NCBI RefSeq assembly: GCF_900106065.1
Contig: NZ_LT629796.1
Span: 3,069,501-3,133,500 of the forward strand
Direction of reading: 5' to 3'
DNA from: Pseudomonas mandelii
GTDB lineage: Bacteria > Pseudomonadota > Gammaproteobacteria > Pseudomonadales > Pseudomonadaceae
DNA length: 64,000 nucleotides
Below, in pieces: positions 1 to 10,395 of the stretch. Numbering within the stretch: position 1 is the stretch's first letter; every line of letters starts with the position of its first letter. Below the pieces are notes generated by a model. The model had not been told where the DNA came from and did no database searches. It saw nothing but the letters and a program-made list of their open reading frames with translations. The translations under genes and the position numbers were made by a program.

Positions 1-3
1 CAC

Positions 4-1071
4 ATGTTCAAGTCGCGCCAGGTTGAAGCGATCCAGCGCAGCAGCGCTTACAAGGAGCGTTTTCTCAGTCTGCTGCATGCGCTGCTACGAATCATCATGG
101 CCGTGGCTTTCATCGAAATCCTTGGGCGGATCTGGGGCGTGTCGCTGTTCGAATTCGCCGAGCAAAACAAGGTAGGGCGGGCGATCAGTGATTCGTTGAG
201 CAGCATGGGGCTGATCTTTCTGGTGACCTGGTTGCTGTGGGTGGTGCTCGATACGGCGATCCAGGAAGCGCTGAAACCGCCGGTCAACAAACGCACGACG
301 CAGCCGAGTACGCGGGTCAAAACCATCCTGCCGCTGCTGCGCAACGCGATCAAAATCATCCTGGTGGTGATCTGCGCAATTACCACCATGGCCAACCTTG
401 GGATCAACGTTGCGCCGTTGCTGGCGGGTGCCGGCGTGGTCGGCCTGGCCATCGGTTTTGGTTCGCAGCAATTGGTGCAGGACGTGATCACCGGGTTGTT
501 CATCATCATCGAAGACACGCTGTCGATCGGCGACTGGGTGGTGCTCGACTCCGGCCATGCCGGGACGGTCGAAGGCCTGACCATCCGCACCTTGCGCCTG
601 CGGGACGGTAAGGGTTTCGTGCACTCGGTGCCGTTCGGGCAGATCAAGGCCGTGACCAACCAATCGCGGCAGTTTGCCTATGCGTTTTTCTCGGTGCAGT
701 TCACCTACGACACCGATGTCGACAAAGCGATCGAACTGATCCGTGAGGCGGGGGATTCGATCCGCGAGGACGCGTTTCTCAAGTACAACCTGCAAGGGCC
801 GCTGGATGTGTTTGGCGTCGACAAAATGGACCTCAACGGCGTGGTGCTGACGGCGCAGTTCCGCACGGTGTCGGGTGGGCAATATGCGGTGAGCCGGGCA
901 TTTAACCAACGGTTGAAGAAGCTTGTGGATAACAGCCCGTGCGTGCATTTCGCGCAGACTTATCCACAGCAGGTTTTGATGCCGAGGCAGGCGATGGCCG
1001 GGCAGGAAGACGACGGGCCGGCGCCGGAGAATTCGCCGGTGTTGTTACCGGATCAGCCGCGTACTCAATAA
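4..1071 (+). CDS. MscS-family mechanosensitive ion channel (5' end probably outside window)
   Basis: Inner-membrane tension-gated channel that releases osmolytes during hypo-osmotic shock. Two hydrophobic segments (about residues 30-50 and 65-85) precede a pore-lining segment with the Gly/Ala-rich MscS signature (GAGVVGLAIGFGSQQLVQD, about residues 140-158), followed by the beta-domain hallmark IGDWV. The readable frame begins at the window edge. Related Pseudomonas/YbiO-type channels are often much longer at the N terminus, so this is probably the C-terminal half of a longer gene. The tail after about residue 325 is low-complexity and Pro/Gln-rich. A REP pair follows the stop. The family is clear; the true start cannot be seen. 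Confidence 0.85.
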   Translation: MFKSRQVEAIQRSSAYKERFLSLLHALLRIIMAVAFIEILGRIWGVSLFEFAEQNKVGRAISDSLSSMGLIFLVTWLLWVVLDTAIQEALKPPVNKRTTQPSTRVKTILPLLRNAIKIILVVICAITTMANLGINVAPLLAGAGVVGLAIGFGSQQLVQDVITGLFIIIEDTLSIGDWVVLDSGHAGTVEGLTIRTLRLRDGKGFVHSVPFGQIKAVTNQSRQFAYAFFSVQFTYDTDVDKAIELIREAGDSIREDAFLKYNLQGPLDVFGVDKMDLNGVVLTAQFRTVSGGQYAVSRAFNQRLKKLVDNSPCVHFAQTYPQQVLMPRQAMAGQEDDGPAPENSPVLLPDQPRTQ

Positions 1072-1083
1072 CACCGCAAACCT

Positions 1084-1175
1084 TGTAGGCGCGAGGCTTG
1101 CCCGCGAAGGGCGCACCGCGGTGTATCAGTAGAACCGTGTCTTCGTTCTTCGCGGGCAAGCCTCGCTCCTACAGG
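1084..1175. repeat. REP inverted pair, family A
   Basis: Two convergent copies of the motif TGTAGG-GCGAG-CTTGCCCGCGAA, in opposite orientation with about 40 bp between them, lie between the MscS gene and the helicase gene. The same family recurs at 11165, 13287 and 23458. Such paired REPs typically sit in 3' intergenic regions of Pseudomonas genomes. Confidence 0.8.
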
Positions 1176-4100
1176 GGATTGTGGCGGATAAGCTTGTTGT
1201 GTAATTCAGCAGCTGATTGCTGATCCAGCTCCACCCAGAAAACCTGCTTCCCAGCGATTTCGGCGGCAGCCGGAAGACCATCCCGATACACCAATCGATT
1301 ACTCGCCAACGCCGGCACCTTCGCTCCGGGCAGTAGCGTCCCGGCAAGGTTCAGCGGATCAACCCCGCATACCGCGATCAAACTCCCGTCATGCGGTCGG
1401 CGCCGGACTTCGCGCAGCAATGGAATGGCCTCAGGCAACGCAAATTGCTCGCCAGCCAAACCGCTGACAAACCGTCCACCGCGAATCTCCCCCCTAGCCT
1501 CCAGCCTATGGAACGTGCGCAGCAATTCCCGCCAACTCGGCAACCAATCCGCTTCCCGTTCCAGCAAGCGCCAGAACACCACGCCGTAGCGTCTCAGCAA
1601 CGTCATGGCGATGTGTTCCAGGGTGTCGCTCGGCGTCGGCGTCGGGCGTTTGTTATCCACAACCGGCGCGGCAGGACCACGTCGCAGCAAGGCCCAGCGC
1701 CCGGCATCGTCCATCCCGCCGACAAACGCCCCACGCCCACGTCGGCTGCTGCGGTTCTGTCGCTTGCTGGCCGGGGTGATCAGCGCTCGCAGGCCGGCGA
1801 AACTGTCGGCGTTCACCAGTCCGGCGCCGACCAGTTCCTGCAAGGCGATTTCCAGCTCGGTGCGCAGCAGGTGCGCCTCGTGAATCAGCTCATCGAAAAA
1901 CAGCGCGCCATGTTGGCTGAGTGCTTCGTAGACCTTTTGCGTCTTGGGCGACAGTTCGCTGACCGGGGTCTGCTCGGTCAGGCTGCTCCACAACCCGACC
2001 TGGCTGCGCGGTAGCAGCAGAATCGGTGTACTGCGCAACGCCGTGCCGGCCGTCTTGTTGCGCGCGGTCAGGCGGGTCCAGACCAGCTTGCCGCTGCGGC
2101 ACAGGTCGTCCAGCCAACTTGCCGAATAGCCTTTGATCCGCATCGGCAGAATGTCGCTGTCCCAGGCTGAAGCGGCAGCGGGATAGCCTTCGAACTGCGC
2201 GACGATGGCCGGCAGCACCGCGTTGCCCTGGCCTTGCGTCGCGGCGGACAAGTGCTGCCAGTCGAACAGAAAGCGCATGAAATCCTGCAACGCCACCGGT
2301 TCGATTTCCCGTCGCAGACGCTTGACCGTGTAGCGATGAATCCGCGCCAGCAGGTGCCGCTCACACCATTCGTCCTCAGTGGCGCCAGGGGTGAATTGAC
2401 CACGCAGCACATAACCTTCGCGCTCCAGTTGCGCCAGCGCTTGGGTGACTTCAATGGCCGGCAATCCCAAAGGTTCGGCAATCGCTTGCAACGGCAGTGG
2501 GCCAAACGCACTGAGCCGCGCGCGAATCACTTCCAGCACGGCTTCGTCCGTTTCCCAGACCTCATCGAATCCCGGTAGCGCCTCCAGCGGAGGCAGCCAA
2601 TCTGCCTGTGGATAAATCGCCCGCAGGCAGGTCAGACGCTCCAACGCCAACCACAGCGATTGCCCGGCATTGAGCTGCAAACGGCTGGTGCGACCGCTTG
2701 CAGCGAGGACGTTGAGCCAGTCGAGCCAATGCGCATTGGCCTGTGCCTCGGCATCGGTGATGCACGCCAGGCTCATCAAGGCTTCGTGCATTTCATCGAC
2801 GCCCGTCGGGGCTGGCCAGGCTTCGTCGCGCACCGCTTGAATCGCTTCGGCATCCAGCGCACCGAGGTCGTCGGTGGACTGCGGGTCGGTCCAGCGCCGG
2901 TTGAGCACCGCTTGGGTGCGGCGTTCTTCCAGCGGCGCATCGTCGAGAAAGGTATAGGGGCGGGCGCTGAGGATTTCTGCTGCCAGCGGCGAGGGCGCCG
3001 GCAAATCGCGGCTGATCAGTCGGACGTCGCCGCTTTCCATACGCCGCAACAACGCCAGCCAGCCTTCGCTGTCCATGGCCTCGTGCAGGCAATCGTCGAG
3101 GGTTTGCTCCACCAGCGGATGCTCGGGCACTTCGCGTTCACCGGCGAGGTTTTCCACGCAGGCAATCTGATCGGGAAACACGCTGGCGATCAGGTCTTCG
3201 CTTTTCATGCGCTGGATCTGCGGCGCGACTTTGCGCCCTCCGGTGTAACGCGGCAGCGCCAGTGCGACCCCGGCGTTCCAGCGCCAGCGCACGCCGAACA
3301 GCGGCGCATCGAGTATCGCCTGGATCAGCAGGTGCTCGGCGGTGTTGCTGTGAACATAGCGCCAGACGTCGTCGAGTTCGAAGCTGTGGCTGGTGGACAG
3401 CGACAGCACGATTGCGTCTTCGCTGGCGGCGGCCTGCAATTCGAAGTTGAAGGTGCGGCAGAACCGCTTGCGCAAGGCCAGTCCCCAGGCGCGGTTGATG
3501 CGACTGCCGAACGGCGAGTGGATGATCAGTTGTGTGCCGCCGGATTCGTCGAAAAACCGTTCCATCAGCAGCGTGTCTTGCGAGGGCAGGGCGCCCAATG
3601 TCAGGCGTGCGCGGGCCAGGTAATCCACCAGTTGCTCGGCGCTGGCGAGGTTCAGGCCGAGGGTGTCGGTCAGCCAGTCGATGGCCGGTTGCAAGTTACC
3701 CGGTGTGGCGCCGAGCAGGTCATCGAGCTGCGCTTGCAGGCGCGCGACGGCGAATGACAATTCAGCGCTGCGTCCCGGTGCTTCCCCAAGCCAGAACGGA
3801 ATGGTCGGCGGCTGGCCCTGAGCATCTTCGACCCGGACCTTGCCGGTTTCGACGCGCAGGATCCGGTACGACGTATTGCCCAACTGGAAGATATCCCCGG
3901 CGATGCTTTCCACGGCAAAGTCTTCGTTGACACTGCCGATGTTCAGCCCCTGAGGCTCCAGCAGCACGCTGTAATCGGCGTTGTCCGGAATCGTTCCGCC
4001 GCTGGTCACCGCCGTCAGTTTGCTGCCCCGACGACCGCGCAACGTGCGGGTCACGGCGTCGCGGTGCAGGTAGGCGCTGCGAATCCCCTGGCGACCGTTG

Positions 4101-5494
4101 TAGCCCTCGGCGAGCATATTCAGCAGCGCCTGGTAATGCTTTTCGTCGAGGTCGGCGTAGGGCGAGGCTTTGCGGAACATCTCCAGTAAGGCCTGCTCCT
4201 GCCATTCCTGGCAGCTGACTTCGGCGATGATCTGCTGCGCCAAGACATCCAGCGGCGCCTTGGGAATCTGCAGGGTGTCGAGTTCGCCACGGCGCACGCA
4301 GTCGAGCAGGGCGGCGCATTCGATCAAGTCATCGCGGGTGGTGGCGAACAAACGGCCCTTGGGCGTGCCGCCGACCTGGTGCCCGGAGCGGCCGACCCGT
4401 TGCAGAAAACTGGCAATCGAGCGCGGCGAGGCGATCTGGCACACCAGGTCGACGTCGCCTATGTCGATCCCCAGCTCCAGCGAGGCCGTGGCGATCAGCA
4501 CTTGCAGCTCGCCGCGCTTGAGCCGCTGTTCCGCGTCGAGGCGAAACTCCTTGGCCAGGCTGCCGTGGTGCGCGGCGACGGCCTCCTTGCCGAGGCGTTC
4601 GCTCAAGTGCCGGCTCAAGCGTTCGGCCAGGCGTCGGGTGTTGACGAAAATCAGCGTGGTGCGGTGTTCGCGGGCAAGGGCAGCGAGGCGGTCGTAGACC
4701 CGTTCCCAGACATCGTTGGCCATCACTGCCGAGAGCGGCACTGGCGGCACTTCGATGTCCAGATCCCGTGGGCGGGCGTGGCCGATGTCGATGATTTCGC
4801 ACTCGCGGTCACGGCCCACAAGGAAGCGCGAGACCGCTTCGATGGGTTTTTGCGTGGCAGACAGGCCTATCCGCATCAGCGGGACCGCGCACAGCGCCTG
4901 CAATCGTTCGAGGCTCAAGGCCAGATGGCTGCCGCGTTTGCTGGCGGCGATGGCGTGGATTTCGTCGACGATTACCGTGCGCGTGGTGCCGAGCATCTGC
5001 CGGCCGGAGTCGGAACCGAGCAGCACGTAAAGGGATTCCGGGGTGGTCACCAGAATATGCGGCGCTGTTCGGCGCATGGCCGAGCGGTCTTTTTGCGGCG
5101 TATCGCCGGTGCGCACGGCGGTGTTGATCTGCAATTCGGGCAGACCCATGACGCGCAATTGCTCGGTGATGCCGGCCAGCGGGTTTTGCAGGTTGATCTG
5201 GATGTCGTTGGACAGGGCTTTGAGCGGTGAGACGTAGACCACCAGGGTTTCGTCGGGCAACCCGCCTTCATTTTCCAGGCCGCGATGGACCAGGTCGTCG
5301 ATGACCGCGAGGAAGGCCGTGAGGGTTTTGCCGGACCCGGTGGGCGCGGCGATCAGGGTCGAGCGGTGCTGGCGGATCAACGGCCACGCCCGGGCCTGGG
5401 CGGCGGTGACCGTCGGGAAGGTATTGCTGAACCAGGCGCTGACGGCGGGGTGGAAGCCTGCCAGGGCCGCGTCCGTGGGGATGGGCAGATTCAT
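1169..5494 (-). CDS. lhr: Lhr-type large ATP-dependent DNA helicase/ligase-associated helicase
   Basis: Superfamily 2 3'-5' helicase of the Lhr family, acting in DNA repair. From the ATG at 5494 the product is 1441 aa, close to the usual 1430-1540 aa. An AAPTGSGKT Walker A is at about residues 49-57, a DEIH box follows (VIVDEIHAI), and the helicase C-terminal domain contains VGRSGHQ. The long C-terminal region (winged-helix and Lhr-CTD) completes the architecture. An in-frame start exists at 5662, but the 56 extra residues read through REP sequence and lack family character, so MNLPIP at 5494 is chosen. It is transcribed alone, convergent with the MscS gene. Confidence 0.93.
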   Translation of the reverse strand: MNLPIPTDAALAGFHPAVSAWFSNTFPTVTAAQARAWPLIRQHRSTLIAAPTGSGKTLTAFLAVIDDLVHRGLENEGGLPDETLVVYVSPLKALSNDIQINLQNPLAGITEQLRVMGLPELQINTAVRTGDTPQKDRSAMRRTAPHILVTTPESLYVLLGSDSGRQMLGTTRTVIVDEIHAIAASKRGSHLALSLERLQALCAVPLMRIGLSATQKPIEAVSRFLVGRDRECEIIDIGHARPRDLDIEVPPVPLSAVMANDVWERVYDRLAALAREHRTTLIFVNTRRLAERLSRHLSERLGKEAVAAHHGSLAKEFRLDAEQRLKRGELQVLIATASLELGIDIGDVDLVCQIASPRSIASFLQRVGRSGHQVGGTPKGRLFATTRDDLIECAALLDCVRRGELDTLQIPKAPLDVLAQQIIAEVSCQEWQEQALLEMFRKASPYADLDEKHYQALLNMLAEGYNGRQGIRSAYLHRDAVTRTLRGRRGSKLTAVTSGGTIPDNADYSVLLEPQGLNIGSVNEDFAVESIAGDIFQLGNTSYRILRVETGKVRVEDAQGQPPTIPFWLGEAPGRSAELSFAVARLQAQLDDLLGATPGNLQPAIDWLTDTLGLNLASAEQLVDYLARARLTLGALPSQDTLLMERFFDESGGTQLIIHSPFGSRINRAWGLALRKRFCRTFNFELQAAASEDAIVLSLSTSHSFELDDVWRYVHSNTAEHLLIQAILDAPLFGVRWRWNAGVALALPRYTGGRKVAPQIQRMKSEDLIASVFPDQIACVENLAGEREVPEHPLVEQTLDDCLHEAMDSEGWLALLRRMESGDVRLISRDLPAPSPLAAEILSARPYTFLDDAPLEERRTQAVLNRRWTDPQSTDDLGALDAEAIQAVRDEAWPAPTGVDEMHEALMSLACITDAEAQANAHWLDWLNVLAASGRTSRLQLNAGQSLWLALERLTCLRAIYPQADWLPPLEALPGFDEVWETDEAVLEVIRARLSAFGPLPLQAIAEPLGLPAIEVTQALAQLEREGYVLRGQFTPGATEDEWCERHLLARIHRYTVKRLRREIEPVALQDFMRFLFDWQHLSAATQGQGNAVLPAIVAQFEGYPAAASAWDSDILPMRIKGYSASWLDDLCRSGKLVWTRLTARNKTAGTALRSTPILLLPRSQVGLWSSLTEQTPVSELSPKTQKVYEALSQHGALFFDELIHEAHLLRTELEIALQELVGAGLVNADSFAGLRALITPASKRQNRSSRRGRGAFVGGMDDAGRWALLRRGPAAPVVDNKRPTPTPSDTLEHIAMTLLRRYGVVFWRLLEREADWLPSWRELLRTFHRLEARGEIRGGRFVSGLAGEQFALPEAIPLLREVRRRPHDGSLIAVCGVDPLNLAGTLLPGAKVPALASNRLVYRDGLPAAAEIAGKQVFWVELDQQSAAELHNKLIRHNPL

Positions 5495-5802
5495 TGGGTA
5501 ATTTATGCGGGTGGGGGACTGAAGATGCAAGTACCGCTCAAGACCTTCATTGTTTCCAATGGCCTCATCGCGAGCAGGTTCGCTCCCACATTGGATTTGT
5601 GTGCGCCGCAGCCCCCTGTGGGAGCGAGCCTGCTCGCGATTGGGTCGGGACAGGCACCACAAATCCCGGGGATCTACACTTTACGGATGACGGTTGCGCA
5701 CTAAACCCGCAAAATGCAACGATTCCGGCAACTATCAACGACATCGCCCACGGGCGCTGTCGATAAAGCCATCGTTCCAATCAGACTGGGCCTGCTGACT
5801 CT
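5495..5802. other. Intergenic region between divergent lhr and epimerase genes
   Basis: This 308-bp gap must contain divergent promoters. Most of it is taken by a family B REP pair (5566-5641). I could not assign a convincing -35/-10 pair or regulator site. Confidence 0.5.
5566..5641. repeat. REP inverted pair, family B
   Basis: Two oppositely oriented copies of the motif TGTGGGAGCGAGCCTGCTCG. The same family recurs at 8506, 21387, 25488 and 53251. No coding signal is present within it. Confidence 0.8.
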
Positions 5803-6679
5803 ATGCGAATGCGCCTTATGTTACTGGGCGGCGGAAATGCCCTTGGGCAGGCGCTGATTCGCCTCGGTGCGGAGGAAGACATCGGTTTCCTCGCCCCCCG
5901 CCCACCGCAAGACGGCTGGGATGCCGCGAGCCTGACGCAACTGCTCGACGACACCCGCCCGGACGCGTTGATCAATCTCGCCTACTACTTCGACTGGTTT
6001 CAGGCGGAGACGGTTAGCGAACAGCGTCTGGCCGGGCAGGAGCGGGCGATCGAGCGTCTGGCCGAACTGTGCCAGCATCACAACATCGTGCTGCTGCAAC
6101 CGTCGAGCTATCGCGTGTTCGACGGCTCCCGGGCGACCGCCTACAGCGAAAAAGACGAACCGGTGCCATTGGGCTTGCGCGGTCAGGCCTTGTGGCGGAT
6201 CGAACAAAGCGTGCGCGCTACCTGCCCGCAACACGTGCTGTTGCGTTTCGGCTGGCTGCTCGATGACAGCCCCGACGGCACCCTCGGGCGCTTCCTCGGT
6301 CGCGCCGAACAGCCTGAAGAATTGCTGATGGCCGACGACCGCCGGGGCAACCCGACACCGGTCGACGACGCGGCGCGGGTGATCATTTCGGTACTCAAGC
6401 AGCTCGATTGTGCGGCGCCGCTGTGGGGTACCTATCATTACGCCGGGCATGAGGCGACCACGCCGCTGGCGCTGGGGCAGGCGATCCTGACCGAAGCCCG
6501 CAGCCTGCATCCGCTGGCCATCGAAGCGCCGACCGCCCAGGCTCACGCCGCGCGCCCGGACGCCGCCGAAGAGCCGCAACACGCGGTGCTGGCCTGCAAG
6601 AAAATACTGCACACCTTCGGAATCAAGCCCCGCGCCTGGCGCGCGGCACTCCCGGGCTTACTGGATAGGTTCTATCGCC

Positions 6680-6687
<8 letters not shown>
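5803..6687 (+). CDS. RmlD-like NAD(P)-dependent sugar-nucleotide reductase family protein
   Basis: A 294-aa short-chain dehydrogenase/reductase of the extended type. A glycine-rich nucleotide-binding start (LLGGGNALGQAL) lies at residues 7-18. The middle (ALINLAYYFDW, PSSYRVFDG) resembles dTDP-4-dehydrorhamnose reductases, but the canonical YxxxK is not obvious, so catalytic competence is uncertain. ATGs at 5803, 5809 and 5818 are all possible starts; the first is used. Its 3' end overlaps the next epimerase gene by 8 bp, implying one operon. As I recall, P. aeruginosa has a comparable pair next to oprG (PA4068/PA4069). The substrate is unknown. Confidence 0.75.
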
Positions 6688-7608
<921 letters not shown>

Positions 7609-7609
<1 letters not shown>

Positions 7610-7640
7610 ATCGTTCCCACCACGGAGCGTGGGAACGATC
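7609..7640. repeat. Short palindromic repeat, GATCGTTCCCAC type
   Basis: A perfect 12-bp inverted repeat (GATCGTTCCCAC / GTGGGAACGATC) around an 8-nt loop begins in the last base of the epimerase stop codon. The CGTTCCCAC...GTGGGAACG element is a frequent intergenic hairpin in fluorescent pseudomonads. Confidence 0.7.
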
Positions 7641-7643
7641 ATG

Positions 7644-7676
7644 AAAAAGGCGCCTTTCGAGGCGCCTTTTTTTTGT
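7644..7676. terminator. Bidirectional rho-independent terminator
   Basis: The stem AAGGCGCC / GGCGCCTT around a short loop is flanked by an A-run on the left and a T8 run on the right. It can end both the epimerase operon and the convergent oprG-like gene. Confidence 0.85.
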
Positions 7677-7684
7677 GCGTGGGT

Positions 7685-8383
7685 TTAGAACTTGTAACCC
7701 AGGCCAACCATGTAGATGAACGGGTCGACGTCCACATCGACCTTGGCACGAGTACCCGGCGCCACGGCGTTGTTTTCCACGGTCGCCGTGGTGTCGATGT
7801 CGATGTAGCGCACCTGGGCGTTGAGCATGATGTTGTCGGTGATCATATAGTCAGCACCAACCTGAAACGCCATGCCCCAAGAGTTATCCGCCTTGAAATT
7901 GCTGAAGCCGTTGGCTTGTGCTTCGCTGCCGACGTGCTCGTCGTAGATCCAGGTGTAGTTGATGCCGGCGCCGACATATGGCTGGAATACAGACTTCGCG
8001 TCCAGTGGGTAGTACACAACGCTCAGGGTTGGCGGCAGGTGTTTCAGGGTGCCGAGTTTGCCGTTGGCTGCGCCCAGGGCGGTGCCTTTGATCTTCACGT
8101 CATGCTCGAATGGCGAGGCGGCGAGCAGTTCGATCCCCCAGTGGCTGTCGATCATGTAAGCGAAGTTCAGACCCAGTTGCGTGTCGCTGCTCATGGTCGC
8201 CTTGCCACCCAGGTCGGCGCCGGCCAGAGGGCCTTGATCGACCTTGACGCTGGAGCTGTCGGCTTTCGGGTTGACGGTGATTGCACCGGCACGAACCAGG
8301 ATGTCACCGGCTTCGTGGGCGTAAGCGAGCGGGGCTGCGAGCGCGACGGCAAACAGCGAAGCGCTGAGCAAGGACTTGTGCAT
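7685..8383 (-). CDS. oprG: OmpW/OprG-family outer membrane protein
   Basis: A 232-aa eight-stranded beta-barrel porin for small hydrophobic molecules. The signal peptide covers residues 1-22 (cleavage after AYA). The body shows alternating beta-strand patterning with the OmpW features TLSVVYYPL and YVGAGINYTW, and the chain ends in the terminal Phe (GLGYKF) expected for BAM insertion. A GGAG ribosome site precedes the ATG. Position next to the epimerases and the zinc operon matches oprG (PA4067) of P. aeruginosa, a gene reported there to be ANR-controlled; a matching box lies upstream here. Confidence 0.92.
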   Translation of the reverse strand: MHKSLLSASLFAVALAAPLAYAHEAGDILVRAGAITVNPKADSSSVKVDQGPLAGADLGGKATMSSDTQLGLNFAYMIDSHWGIELLAASPFEHDVKIKGTALGAANGKLGTLKHLPPTLSVVYYPLDAKSVFQPYVGAGINYTWIYDEHVGSEAQANGFSNFKADNSWGMAFQVGADYMITDNIMLNAQVRYIDIDTTATVENNAVAPGTRAKVDVDVDPFIYMVGLGYKF

Positions 8384-8448
8384 AGGAGCTCCAAAGGACG
8401 TTAAAAATATTCGATGTCCAATGGTACGGAGGCGTCTGATACGGTCTT

Positions 8449-8462
8449 TTGACTCAGCTCAA
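8449..8462 (-). promoter_or_regulatory. Candidate ANR/FNR-type box upstream of oprG
   Basis: TTGACTCAGCTCAA matches TTGAT-N4-ATCAA at 8 of 10 specified positions and lies about 66-80 bp upstream of the oprG ATG. OprG is known to respond to low oxygen through ANR in P. aeruginosa. The site assignment here is inference. Confidence 0.45.
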
Positions 8463-8505
8463 TGAAACAGTGATGGCCTTGTTTTTGTGGTGCGGCAGAT
8501 GGCCT

Positions 8506-8572
8506 CATCGCGAGCAGGCTCGCTCCCACAGAGATTAGGTGATCCCCTGTGGTAGCAAGCCTGCTCGCGATA
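8506..8572. repeat. REP inverted pair, family B
   Basis: Two oppositely oriented copies of the GAGCCTGCTCGCGA motif lie in the 221-bp gap between divergently placed oprG regulatory DNA and the DUF3299 gene. The second copy is slightly degenerate (GTGGTAGCAAG). Confidence 0.75.
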
Positions 8573-8604
8573 GCTATCGATCAAGCAATACAGAATCGCC
8601 GGAT

Positions 8605-9132
8605 TCACTCCGGCAATTCATACACGTAAATCTTGTCCGCCTCCATTTGATACCCCGCGTCCGCCAACTCGCTGGTCGACGCTTTGACCTGCAACGCGCC
8701 CTCGATCCAGTACGGCTGATACAGCTCATCCAGCTTCACGCCCACTTCGCTTTTCACGTGCACGATCTGGTTCGACGGCGGTGGCGGCACATGGATGCAG
8801 GCGCCGAAATACGGCACCAGCAAAAACTCCGTGGTGCGACCTTCCTCGCTCACTTCCAGCGGCACGATGTAACCCGGCAAGCGAATGTTCTGCCCGTCGA
8901 GGTTTTTCACCACAGGTGCATTGGGCATGTCTTGTCTGGCGGCGGGCGCCGATTCCAGCGCGCTGCTCATCTGCGACAGGTCGTGCAGCGGTGTCATGTT
9001 CGGCACTTCCGGTGCGGCGTCCGGCGGGATCATTTCCGACCAGGTCAGCTCTTTCGGCTCGGCCGCCCACAGCGGCAGGGCGACCAGCATCAACAGCGCA
9101 AGCAGAGCGCGGGGCATCATTAACGTCCTCAT
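8605..9132 (-). CDS. DUF3299 exported protein, last gene of zinc-starvation operon
   Basis: A 175-aa predicted exported protein. A signal peptide (MRTLMMPRALLALLMLV..., cleaved near WAA|EP) precedes the DUF3299 domain, seen in GYIVPLE, FLLVPYFGACIHVPPPP and YWIEG. The ATG at 9132 overlaps the permease stop as ATGA, favouring this start over the in-frame upstream ATG at 9237. It is the fourth gene after DUF2796, ABC ATPase and ABC permease, an arrangement I recall as PA4063-PA4066, induced by zinc limitation in P. aeruginosa. The molecular role is unknown; the conserved C-x-H-x-P-P-P stretch could bind metal (inference). Confidence 0.85.
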   Translation of the reverse strand: MRTLMMPRALLALLMLVALPLWAAEPKELTWSEMIPPDAAPEVPNMTPLHDLSQMSSALESAPAARQDMPNAPVVKNLDGQNIRLPGYIVPLEVSEEGRTTEFLLVPYFGACIHVPPPPSNQIVHVKSEVGVKLDELYQPYWIEGALQVKASTSELADAGYQMEADKIYVYELPE

Positions 9133-10394
9133 AGTCGGATCGACAGGCCATCGGCCAGGGATTGGCGATACGCGCGCCACGCCGGCACGCTGCCCATCAG
9201 CAACGCGGCGATCAGGATGCCACCGAGCAGCGTCCATTCATACTCGCTGGGCCAGGCAAGTGGCAGGTACAAACCGTAATTGGCTTGCACATAGCCTTGG
9301 GCGAGGGCGATGCCCACATACAAGAGCCCCAGCCCGGCCATTACGCCGGCCAGTGCCAAGGCAAACGCCTCCAGCACCAGCAACGTCGCAATGTGCCAGG
9401 GCCGGGCGCCGACCGAGCGCAGAATCGCCATCTCGCGCCGTCGTTCGTTGAGGCTGGTGAGAATCGCCGTGAGCATGCCGATCAAACCGGTCAGCACCAC
9501 AAACAGCGACACCACGAACAAGGCTTTTTCCGCCGTGCTCATCAAACTCCACAGCTCTTGCAGCGCCACACCGGGCAGGATCGCCAACATCGGCTCGCCA
9601 CGGAATTCGTTGATCTCGCGCTGCACGGCGAACGTCGAAATCTTGCTGTTGAGGCCGAGCATGAAGGCGGTGATCGCTTGTGGCGTCAGGTCCATGTTGC
9701 GTGCCTGATCGGCGCTGATCCGGCCTTTGCCCTGGGCCGGCACGCCGTTGTGCCAGTCGACGTGAATCGCTTCCATGCCGCCGAGGCTGATGTGCAGCGT
9801 GCGGTCCACCGGGGTGCCGGTGCGTTTGAGAATGCCGACTACGGTGAACGGTTTGTCGTCGTGCTTGACCAGGCTGATCACTGCCACGCCGTGGGCCAGA
9901 ACCAGTTTGTCGCCGAGTTTGTAATGCAGCGCATCGGCCACTTCGGCGCCGAGCACCACTTCGAACGGGTCGCTGGCGAAGGCGCGGCCATCGGCCACTT
10001 CGAGGTGCTGTTGATGGCCGTATTGGTAGTGCTCGAAGTACGCCTCGGTGGTGCCCATCACGCGATAACCGCGATGGGAATCGCCGAGGGACATCGGGAT
10101 CGCCCACTTCACTTTCGGGTTGTTGGCGAAGTGTTCGAAGCTGTCCCAACGAATGTTGTTGGTGGCGTTGCCGATGCGGAACACCGAGTACAGCAACAGG
10201 TTCACCGAACCGGAACGTGCGCCGACGATCAGGTCGGTGCCGCTGATGGTGCTGGCGAAACTGGCCTTGGCTTCGGTGCGCACCCGTTCCACGGCCAACA
10301 GCAGGCAGACCGACAGGGCGATGGCGAACGCGGTGAGGATCGCGGTGAAGCGACGGTTAGCCAGACTGGCCATGGCTAGACGAAACAAATACAT
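9129..10394 (-). CDS. ABC transporter permease, MacB/FtsX type
   Basis: A 421-aa inner-membrane permease. One transmembrane helix near residues 15-37 is followed by a large periplasmic domain (about 40-290) and three C-terminal helices, the last region reading TAILTSLNERRREMAILRSVGA, a MacB/FtsX hallmark. The start MYLFRLAMASLANRR at 10394 is chosen; the upstream extension to 10511 lies inside the ATPase gene and looks non-native. It lies one base after the ATPase stop and overlaps DUF3299 by 4 bp. Such permeases usually act in mechanotransmission or export rather than metal import, so its role in zinc homeostasis is open. Confidence 0.9.
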   Translation of the reverse strand: MYLFRLAMASLANRRFTAILTAFAIALSVCLLLAVERVRTEAKASFASTISGTDLIVGARSGSVNLLLYSVFRIGNATNNIRWDSFEHFANNPKVKWAIPMSLGDSHRGYRVMGTTEAYFEHYQYGHQQHLEVADGRAFASDPFEVVLGAEVADALHYKLGDKLVLAHGVAVISLVKHDDKPFTVVGILKRTGTPVDRTLHISLGGMEAIHVDWHNGVPAQGKGRISADQARNMDLTPQAITAFMLGLNSKISTFAVQREINEFRGEPMLAILPGVALQELWSLMSTAEKALFVVSLFVVLTGLIGMLTAILTSLNERRREMAILRSVGARPWHIATLLVLEAFALALAGVMAGLGLLYVGIALAQGYVQANYGLYLPLAWPSEYEWTLLGGILIAALLMGSVPAWRAYRQSLADGLSIRL

Positions 10395-10395
10395 C

